Shown here: positions 1 through 5,867 of the stretch, piece after piece
How the letters are laid out: each line of letters starts with the position of its first letter
How positions within the stretch are numbered: position 1 is the first letter of the stretch
NCBI GenBank assembly: GCA_003506095.1
Contig: DNWZ01000449.1
Span: 1 to 9,117, forward strand
Length of the DNA stretch: 9,117 nucleotides
Direction: 5' to 3'
Source: Planctomycetaceae bacterium
GTDB taxonomy: Bacteria > Planctomycetota > Planctomycetia > Pirellulales > Pirellulaceae
Translations under genes and position numbers: made by a program
Notes under the pieces: model-generated
Database searches by the model: none
What the model saw: only the letters and a program-made list of their open reading frames with translations
What the model was told of the DNA's origin: nothing

Positions 1-40
1 CCGTTCATCGCGTTCCCCGCCCGCCCAAACGGTCCCACCT

Positions 41-2668
41 ATGTTATGCCGTCTGTTGGCCAATGCCTTTGCCTTTGCGTCGTTCGCATCTGTCGCGACC
101 TATGCAATGATTTCCTCAGGCAACGACGTTGTGCCGATCACCTTCGAACACGACATCCGACCGCTGTTAAAGGCCCATTGTTGGCACTGTCACGGCGAAG
201 AAGCCGCTGTGGAAGGAAATCTCGACCTGCGATTGGTGCGTTCCATGCACACCGGCGGCGATTCGGGACCCGCAGTCATCGCTGGCAAAGCCGATGAAAG
301 TTTGATTGTCCAGCGAGTCGTAAGCGGTGAAATGCCGCCAGGCGATGTCGAAATGCCCGCCGAAGATCTGGCTAAAATCCGACGCTGGATCGAACAAGGC
401 GCGACCACTTCACGCCCCGAACCCGAAACTCTAGCCGTCGGCGATATCTTTACCGACATCGACCGCGAACACTGGTCGTTTCAACCGATTCGCAAACCGG
501 ATGTGCCCGATGTGCCCGCCGATGTGCCAGTGGCCAACCCGATCGATGCGTTCTTGTGGCAAAAGTTGAACGAGAAACAGCTTTCGTTTTCACCGCTTGC
601 CGATCGTGAAACGCTGATCCGACGATTGTCGTTCAACCTGCACGGCTTGCCACCGTCGCCCGAAGCGATCGCAGATTTCGTTTCCGACACTCGGCCCGAC
701 GCTTATGAACGCCTTGTCGAAACGATGCTCGACTCGCCAGCCTACGGCGAACGTTGGGGACGACATTGGCTGGACATCGCCGGCTATGCCGACAGTGATG
801 GTTACACATCCAAAGACACACAACGGCAATGGTCCTATAAGTATCGCGACTATGTGATCAATTCGTTGAACGATGATAAGCCGTGGAAGGATTTTATTGT
901 CGAACAGCTCGCTGGTGATGAACTTGTGCCACTGCCTTATCAAAATCTTTCATCCGACGCGGCTGAAAAACTGATCGCGACCGGTTTTCTGCGAATGGGT
1001 CCCGATGGCACCAGCGACGGTTCGGCCGATCAGAACGTGGCTCGAAACGACGTGATCGCCGAAACCATTAAGATCGTTTCGACATCTTTATTAGGCATGA
1101 CTGTCGGTTGCGCCCAGTGTCACTCGCACCGCTATGATCCGATCTCGCATGTCGACTATCACCGCATCCGCGCGATCTTTGAACCTGCGTACGATTGGAA
1201 GAATTGGCGGTCGGCGTCCGCACGACTCGTTTCACAGTGGTCCGACGAAACACGGACGCGGGTTGAAGAAGTCGAAAAACAGTTAAAAGAACTTGCCGAT
1301 CAGCGATCAGCCGAACTTGACCAGATCGTTGCAGATACGTTCGAGCGTGAACTGGCGAAATTGCCCGAGGAGATTCAAGCCGCGGCACGCGAAGCCCGGC
1401 AAGCCGCCGATAAAGATCGTACGCCCGAGCAAAAACAGTTGATCAAGGAGTATCCGTTTTTGAAGGTCGATCGCGGGTCGGTCTATCTCTATTTGCCCGA
1501 TCGACTGCGAAAGTTTAACGACAAATGGGACAAGACACAGGCCGATGCCAAGGCGCTCCGACCGGCTGACGATCTGATTTTCTGTCTCACCGAAGTCGCC
1601 GAAAAGGTTCCCGAAACCAAACTCTTTTATCGGGGCGATATTAACCAACCTCGCGAGGTCGTCGCCCCGGGTGAATTGGCGATCATCAATCCCGATAACG
1701 TCACGATCCCCGAAAAAGATCCGAACCTGCCAACAACCGGTCGACGACTCGCCTATGCAAAACATCTGACCAGCGGACAGCATCCGCTGGTCGCCCGTGT
1801 CCTGGTCAACCGATTCTGGATGCATCATTTCGGCCGCGGAATCGTCGCCACACCCTCGGACTTCGGCATCCTGGGACAACGGCCAACGCACCCTGAATTG
1901 CTCGATTGGTTGGCGACCGATTTTGTCGAGAACGGATGGTCGCTGAAACGGTTGCATCGTTTAATCCTTACATCACACGCCTATCGCCAGTCTTCTGTTC
2001 GTCGCGACGAACTCGATGCGATCGATCCCGACAACCTACTGCTGGGGCGAATGTCGGTACGTCGTTTGGAAGCCGAAGTGGTTCGAGACGCTTTGTTGGC
2101 CGTTTCGGGCCAGATTTCTTATAAGATGAGCGGATCGCCTGTCCCGGTTGCACCGGATGACGTCGGGCAAATTGTCGTCGCCGCTGATAACCGCGACTCG
2201 GCCGGTCGGCCTTCGAATAAAGTGGTCCCGCTGGGCGAGGAAGAGTTTCGGCGCACGGTTTATGTTCAAGTCCGGCGGTCGATGCCGCTGACGGTTTTAG
2301 AACCATTTGATATGCCATCCTTGGCACCCAATTGCGAGATTCGAACTCAGTCGACTGTCGCGCCGCAATCGTTGATGATGATGAACAGCCCATTCGTTAT
2401 CGCCCGAATGAAATCGATGGCCCAGCAGGTCGTCCAGCAATTCGGCGACGCCCCCGCAACCCTGTTCACCCAAGCCTGGCTGAGGACGCAAGGCAAGACG
2501 CCAGCCAGCGAGGACGTCGAATCGGGAATCGAGTTCCTGAGCGGACAGATCGAACATTTCAAGTCGACGGCAAAGCCAGACGCTGCGCCCGATCAACCGA
2601 CGATCGATGCGCTGGCAACCCTTTGCCAAGCGTTGGTATGTTCCAGCGGTTTTCTTTACGTAGATTGA
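41..2668 (+). CDS. Exported PSCyt1/DUF1549/DUF1553 protein (planctomycete cytochrome-type)
   Basis: An 875-residue protein that appears complete. The N-terminus (residues 1-25) is a signal peptide with an Arg at position 4 and a hydrophobic Ala/Phe-rich stretch. A PSCyt1 (planctomycete cytochrome C) segment follows, with the haem-type motif C47-W-H-C50-H51 and a typical GEMPP at 97-101. DUF1549 covers about 166-385, with the usual RLSFNLHGLPP (195-205) and ERWGRHWLD (237-245) blocks and a second C357-A-Q-C360-H361 motif. A charged, helical, probably coiled-coil linker spans about 400-470. DUF1553 covers about 565-875, with NRFWMHHFGRG (590-600) and the family's usual FLYVD ending. The family is expected to act outside the cytoplasm; haem binding is inferred from the CxxCH motifs and the reaction is unknown. 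The ATG at 41 is chosen because it starts the signal peptide; no Shine-Dalgarno sequence is visible before it. The DUF1501 gene begins 8 bases downstream, so the two are probably co-transcribed. Confidence 0.93.
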   Translation: MLCRLLANAFAFASFASVATYAMISSGNDVVPITFEHDIRPLLKAHCWHCHGEEAAVEGNLDLRLVRSMHTGGDSGPAVIAGKADESLIVQRVVSGEMPPGDVEMPAEDLAKIRRWIEQGATTSRPEPETLAVGDIFTDIDREHWSFQPIRKPDVPDVPADVPVANPIDAFLWQKLNEKQLSFSPLADRETLIRRLSFNLHGLPPSPEAIADFVSDTRPDAYERLVETMLDSPAYGERWGRHWLDIAGYADSDGYTSKDTQRQWSYKYRDYVINSLNDDKPWKDFIVEQLAGDELVPLPYQNLSSDAAEKLIATGFLRMGPDGTSDGSADQNVARNDVIAETIKIVSTSLLGMTVGCAQCHSHRYDPISHVDYHRIRAIFEPAYDWKNWRSASARLVSQWSDETRTRVEEVEKQLKELADQRSAELDQIVADTFERELAKLPEEIQAAAREARQAADKDRTPEQKQLIKEYPFLKVDRGSVYLYLPDRLRKFNDKWDKTQADAKALRPADDLIFCLTEVAEKVPETKLFYRGDINQPREVVAPGELAIINPDNVTIPEKDPNLPTTGRRLAYAKHLTSGQHPLVARVLVNRFWMHHFGRGIVATPSDFGILGQRPTHPELLDWLATDFVENGWSLKRLHRLILTSHAYRQSSVRRDELDAIDPDNLLLGRMSVRRLEAEVVRDALLAVSGQISYKMSGSPVPVAPDDVGQIVVAADNRDSAGRPSNKVVPLGEEEFRRTVYVQVRRSMPLTVLEPFDMPSLAPNCEIRTQSTVAPQSLMMMNSPFVIARMKSMAQQVVQQFGDAPATLFTQAWLRTQGKTPASEDVESGIEFLSGQIEHFKSTAKPDAAPDQPTIDALATLCQALVCSSGFLYVD
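500..529 (+). repeat. Short in-gene repeat encoding a Asp-Val-Pro linker
   Basis: Three copies of GATGTGCC[CA] at 500-508, 509-517 and 521-529. They encode D-V-P three times (residues 154-163) in the linker between the PSCyt1 segment and DUF1549. It is probably a slippage-prone Pro-rich spacer with no separate function. Confidence 0.6.
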
Positions 2669-2676
2669 TTCTCCAT

Positions 2677-4113
2677 ATGTCACACACTCGCCGTCATTTT
2701 CTGCAACAACAAGCGTTCGGTCTTTCCGGCATCGCCCTGGCTTGGTTGATGAAGCAGGATGGGTTGCTAGCCGCACCGCCAAAACCGACGCTGGAGCGCC
2801 CGACGTATGACCTGCGCCCGAAAACGCCAACTCATCCGCCTCAAGCCAAGGCGATGATATCGATGTTCATGCAGGGCGGCCCGAGTCATCATGACTTGTT
2901 CGACCCCAAGCCCGAACTGCAAAAGCGCCACCTCGAGAGTTTTCCTGGCGACATCAAATACGATAATGCCGCCGAAGCATCAGCAAAACTTTTCGCCAGC
3001 CCTTGGAAGTTTTCCAAACATGGCGAGTGTGGAATGGACTTGAGCGAGTTGCTGCCAAACTTAGGCGGTGTCGCGGATGATATCTGCCTGATCCGTTCGA
3101 TGCACACAGGCGTCAACAATCATGGCCAATCGATCAACGCTCTCAATACCGGGCGAATCACCGGCGGGCGTCCCGCGCTCGGTTCCTGGATGACTTATGG
3201 ACTGGGCAACGAAAGCGACAACTTGCCAGCGTTTGTTGTGCTGACCGATCCAGGTGGATTACCCGTGTTGGGTGTCGAAAATTGGCAAAGCGGTTTCCTG
3301 CCATCATTGTATCAAGGCACCGTCGTGCGGCCGCAAGAACCACGGATCTTGAATCTCGATCCGCCGCCCGAGTTCGCTGGTCAACCGCAATCTCGCATGC
3401 TGGATTACTTAGAAAAGCTGAACCGCAAGCATCTTGAATCCAAGCCCGGCGAACACGACCTTTCGGCGCGGATTCAAAGTTACGAATTAGCGGCCAGGAT
3501 GCAGGTTGCCGCAAAGGAGGCGCTCGATCTGTCGCAAGAGTCCGAAGCGACGCATCGTATGTACGGACTCGATGTTAAAGAAACGGCCGATTACGGATCG
3601 CGATGTTTGATTGCCCGGCGATTGGTCGAACGGGGCGTTCGTTTTGTCCAGATTCACACCGGCAACCAAACTTGGGACCACCACGGCGGCATCGAAAAAG
3701 GCTTACCCACAGTTTGCAAGCGAACCGATCAACCGGCTGCCGCACTCGTGGCTGATTTAAAGGCCCGCGGCATGCTCGATTCAACGCTCGTTCACTGGGG
3801 CGGCGAAATGGGACGTTTACCGGTGATTCAAAACGAGAAGAATATCGGTCGCGACCACAATACTTATGGGTTCAGCATGTGGTTAGCCGGCGGCGGCGTT
3901 AAACCCGGGTTGGTTTATGGCGCAACGGATGCGTTTGGTCACAAGGCGGTCGAAAACGTCGTCAATCACTTTGATTATCACGCGACGCTGATGCACCTGT
4001 TTGGTCTATCGCCCGAGCAGCTTTCGTTCGAACGTCCCACCGGCGCCGGCAGCCTGCTAGACGGCCAGGAAGGAAAGATCGTATGGGACATCCTCAAGCA
4101 AGGTCCCAGTTAA
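2677..4113 (+). CDS. DUF1501 family exported protein
   Basis: A 478-residue protein of the DUF1501 family, which is related to the alkaline phosphatase/sulfatase fold. The chosen ATG at 2677 gives an N-terminus S-H-T-R-R-H-F-L followed by a hydrophobic stretch (residues 13-24) and an Ala-Ala-Pro, as in a twin-arginine export signal. The open frame continues upstream to an ATG at 2332, but that part lies inside the preceding gene and has no family similarity. Family blocks seen: MFMQGGPSHHDLFDPKPE (63-80), SMHTGVNNHG (141-150), LNTGR (156-160), WDHHGG (333-338), HWGGEMGRLP (373-382) and GRDHNTYGFSMWLAGGG (391-407). His and Asp residues in these blocks are candidate metal ligands. Length and C-terminus fit a complete protein. 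It lies 8 bases after the DUF1549/DUF1553 gene, so joint transcription is likely. A periplasmic hydrolase-like role is possible from the fold, but the substrate is unknown. No Shine-Dalgarno sequence is visible. Confidence 0.92.
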   Translation: MSHTRRHFLQQQAFGLSGIALAWLMKQDGLLAAPPKPTLERPTYDLRPKTPTHPPQAKAMISMFMQGGPSHHDLFDPKPELQKRHLESFPGDIKYDNAAEASAKLFASPWKFSKHGECGMDLSELLPNLGGVADDICLIRSMHTGVNNHGQSINALNTGRITGGRPALGSWMTYGLGNESDNLPAFVVLTDPGGLPVLGVENWQSGFLPSLYQGTVVRPQEPRILNLDPPPEFAGQPQSRMLDYLEKLNRKHLESKPGEHDLSARIQSYELAARMQVAAKEALDLSQESEATHRMYGLDVKETADYGSRCLIARRLVERGVRFVQIHTGNQTWDHHGGIEKGLPTVCKRTDQPAAALVADLKARGMLDSTLVHWGGEMGRLPVIQNEKNIGRDHNTYGFSMWLAGGGVKPGLVYGATDAFGHKAVENVVNHFDYHATLMHLFGLSPEQLSFERPTGAGSLLDGQEGKIVWDILKQGPS

Positions 4114-4141
4114 CCCTTCGCCTAATCGTTGCGATTTGAAA

Positions 4142-4167
4142 CAGTGCGTGCACTTCGGGCAGCACTG
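4142..4167. terminator. Hairpin in the convergent spacer, possible terminator or dispersed repeat
   Basis: CAGTGC (4142-4147) and TGC (4149-4151) pair with GCA (4159-4161) and GCACTG (4162-4167), giving nine base pairs with one bulged G (4148) and a seven-base loop. It sits 28 bases after the DUF1501 stop, in the 99-base gap before the end of the opposite-strand relic. That position suits a two-way terminator, but there is no T-tract on either side. The following bases contain AAGCTTTAGCTT (4175-4186), so the segment may instead be part of a dispersed intergenic repeat. Confidence 0.4.
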
Positions 4168-4212
4168 GCGTCCAAGCTTTAGCTTACTCGGTCCTGCATT
4201 CACCCAACCCTC

Positions 4213-4792
4213 TCAAGCGAACAGATCGCAAATGATCTTGCCGTCGCGAACCAACGTGATCGAACGCCCCGTTTCGGCACTGAACTCGGTTTGTGGATCG
4301 ATACCAAGGTTATGATAAAAACTGGCCGCAACGTCATCTGGCGAAATGGCGTTATGACGCGGCGCCGATGCCGTGTCATCGCTTTCACCAATCACTTGAC
4401 CGCCCCGCACACCGCCGCCGCCCATCAACATAAACATGCATCGTGGATAGTGATCGCGTCCACCCTCAGCACTCCGCTCATTAATCTTTGGCGTACGTCC
4501 AAACTCACCACTGACTAAAACCGCAGTCGAATCGAGCCAAGCCACGTTGATCCAACCCTGTGAACAGCCCTGACAAACCGGCGTCCAGTTTGGGCAATAA
4601 CTGCTCACTGAGTTTCGTAAAGTTGTCTTGGTGAGTATCCCAGCCGCCAAGTTGGACGGTAACGTATCGCACACCCGCTTCGACCAATCGAATCGCCAGC
4701 ATGCAACTTAATCCAAAACTGTCTTCGCCGAACTGCTTCGCAAACGCAGGCGATTCCTTCGATAGATCAAAAGCCTCACTCGCTCGCTTGCT
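4213..4792 (-). pseudogene. DUF1501 remnant, C-terminal part, frameshifted
   Basis: This is the C-terminal portion of a DUF1501 protein. One frame (about 4792 down to 4540) reads EAFDLSKES, AIRLVEAGVRYV, then GGWDTH and LFTGLDQRGL. The next frame (about 4540 down to the TGA at 4213-4215) reads LDSTAVLVSGEFGRTPKIN, GRDHYPRCMFMLMGGGGV and the family-type ending. Removing one G of the doubled base at 4537-4538 (+ strand CC) joins the two frames into an uninterrupted DUF1501 sequence, so a one-base insertion is the simplest lesion. The N-terminal half, with export signal and GGPSH-type motif, is absent: upstream of about 4792 the sequence becomes DUF1549. The relic has the canonical GEFGRTP and GWDTH motifs, whereas the intact copy at 2677-4113 has GEMGRLP and TWDHH. 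It therefore comes from another subfamily and is not a recent duplicate. Confidence 0.85.
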
Positions 4793-5026
4793 GGTAATCA
4801 TCGCGAGCGACATTGTTCTGGTTGGCCCGAACCGGTCCGAACAGTTTTGCGAACTGGTCAAAATCATCCTTGCTCCACTGGTCGAACGGATGCTTGTGAC
4901 ACTGGGCATATTGAATCCGCACACCTAAGAAACTGTAAGCAAATCCGACCGCACGATCTTCGTTCGCACGGAAGTTATTGCGTGCCCAAAACGTTGGCAA
5001 ACCGGTGCGATCAGCGAACGCTTCGG
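4788..5026 (-). pseudogene. DUF1549 remnant, internal fragment
   Basis: About 79 codons of a DUF1549 protein without start or stop of its own. Readable blocks are ADRTGLPTFWARNNFRANED, VGFAYSFLGVRIQ, AQCHKHPFDQWSKDDFDQF and NQNNVARDDYQQ. The position expected to hold the first Cys of the CAQCH motif is a Tyr codon (TAT, 4908-4910), one transition away from TGT. The upstream part of DUF1549 and all of DUF1553 are missing. On one side it abuts the sigma-factor-like relic at about 5027, and on the other the DUF1501 relic at about 4790, both in different frames. The junctions look like the ends of large internal deletions. The fragment is too short to form the domain. Confidence 0.8.
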
Positions 5027-5293
5027 TATCGCTGATAACCACGATCGCCGGGCCACAGGTGCAACTTCGTGCCCCTGCAACCACAATTTTTCGAACACGC
5101 GATTCAAACACGCTTCAACATCCAAATCGTTCCTCAGTCGCACCCTCAATGCAATCCGCAAACCCTACACACATTGTCGACAACATTCGTCAAACGCGGC
5201 TGCGGAAAGCTGTCTCGGGTCGCGCGGACCTTCAATCACAGGCGGCGATCGTACGGTTGAACCGTCTTCGGATCGCTGGGATGACTCAGTCAC
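5027..5293 (-). pseudogene. ECF-type sigma factor remnant (region 2), with in-frame stop
   Basis: One frame on the - strand reads RDPRQLSAAAFDECCRQCV, a TAG stop at 5165-5167, then GLRIALRVRLRNDLDVEACL (5164 down to 5105), NRVFEKLWLQGHEVAP and ARRSWLSAI (ending near 5027). The pattern of Ala-Phe-Asp near the start, RLRND.D.E..L..VF.KLW, and then a charged stretch with RRSWL matches sigma-70 region 2 of ECF factors. Their usual pattern is D.ED..Q.VF.KLW followed by a WL.-.ARN block. After SAI the similarity stops and the sequence shifts to the DUF1549 relic, so regions 2.4 and 4 are lost. A GTG at 5291-5293 could have been the start, but no ATG or Shine-Dalgarno is seen. ECF genes commonly accompany DUF1549/DUF1501 genes in planctomycetes. 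The assignment rests on motif pattern only. Confidence 0.55.
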
Positions 5294-5339
5294 GGCGTCA
5301 AGGTGCGTTGCAGGAGGGATTTATTTGGCCCCGAACGGG

Positions 5340-5867
5340 TCAATCATGCTCGTCGTTGCCGTGCGATTCTTCTGTGAAGTCGCCCGAGTAAGGAGTGCCG
5401 TCAACGACGCCTGTCAGGGTGCCGGCATACTCTTTGACCACGCCTAGTTTTTCATCTGTTCCGACGAAACGCGATGACTTGCCTTCTGTGTCACCTTCTT
5501 GCGGCGATGCTTCCAGGGTCACCAGCAATACCGGGTCTTTGATGCTTAACTCGATCGACGTTGCATCAATCGGTGTCGGAGTCTTTTCGTCGCGACCCAA
5601 AATGTAGGCCGTCGCCTGCTGCTTTTCGTGGTCCACTGTGAACTCGACATGAAACTTTCCGCCACCCCAATCGGCGATGATTCCACCGTGCGGTCCAGCA
5701 CCGTGGGAATGGCCTTTGATGCTATGGTCATCTCGGCCCACGCTTTGACTTTGTCCGCCATCACCTGCAGCCGTCGCGGGTTGCGACTGCGTCTGTGACT
5801 CAGGTTTGTTGCAACCACCGAAACCGACGACCACCACTAACACCAATCCGAATCGAATACGACTCAT
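5340..5867 (-). CDS. Small His-rich lipoprotein coupled to the metal efflux transporter
   Basis: A 175-residue protein. The ATG at 5865-5867 gives a short lipoprotein signal: R3, R5, a Leu/Val-rich core (8-14) and the lipobox-like FGGC with Cys19. After a Gln/Ser/Gly-rich linker (20-45) comes a His cluster, DDHSIKGHSHGAGPHGG (46-62). A compact beta-type domain follows (about 63-160), with KFHVEFTVDHEKQQATAYIL at 71-90. The C-terminus is again acidic and His-containing (166-175). The family resembles the His/Gly-rich N-terminal domain seen in some RND membrane-fusion proteins. A periplasmic metal-binding or metal-delivery role for the efflux system is inferred from the His content and position. 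The start overlaps the transporter stop as ATGA, which indicates translational coupling. The same frame is open upstream to 5942, but those residues lie inside the transporter gene and would bury the lipobox. The exact function is unknown. Confidence 0.85.
   Translation of the reverse strand: MSRIRFGLVLVVVVGFGGCNKPESQTQSQPATAAGDGGQSQSVGRDDHSIKGHSHGAGPHGGIIADWGGGKFHVEFTVDHEKQQATAYILGRDEKTPTPIDATSIELSIKDPVLLVTLEASPQEGDTEGKSSRFVGTDEKLGVVKEYAGTLTGVVDGTPYSGDFTEESHGNDEHD

Noticed and set aside
1307..1957. 216-codon open frame on the - strand
   Set aside because: It is fully antisense to the clear DUF1549/DUF1553 coding sequence and shows no recognisable motifs; a shadow frame.
2332..2676. Upstream extension of the DUF1501 frame to an ATG at 2332
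   Set aside because: The 115 extra codons lie within the preceding gene, have no family motif, and would bury the twin-arginine-type signal that begins at 2677.
4213..5111. A new functional fusion protein on the - strand
   Set aside because: The parts are in three frames with a frameshift, lack a start and signal peptide, and one haem-motif Cys is lost. Decay explains this better.
4114..5339. Insertion sequence or transposon as cause of the decay
   Set aside because: I found no transposase motif, terminal inverted repeats or target duplications in this stretch.
5322..5341. CCC-GTTC-GGG hairpin just after the lipoprotein stop as a terminator
   Set aside because: Only three clean base pairs are followed by a mismatch, and there is no T-tract.
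4978..5391. 137-codon open frame on the + strand across the relic region
   Set aside because: It has no recognisable domain and lies opposite the sigma-factor-like and DUF1549 relics, whose frames carry family motifs.
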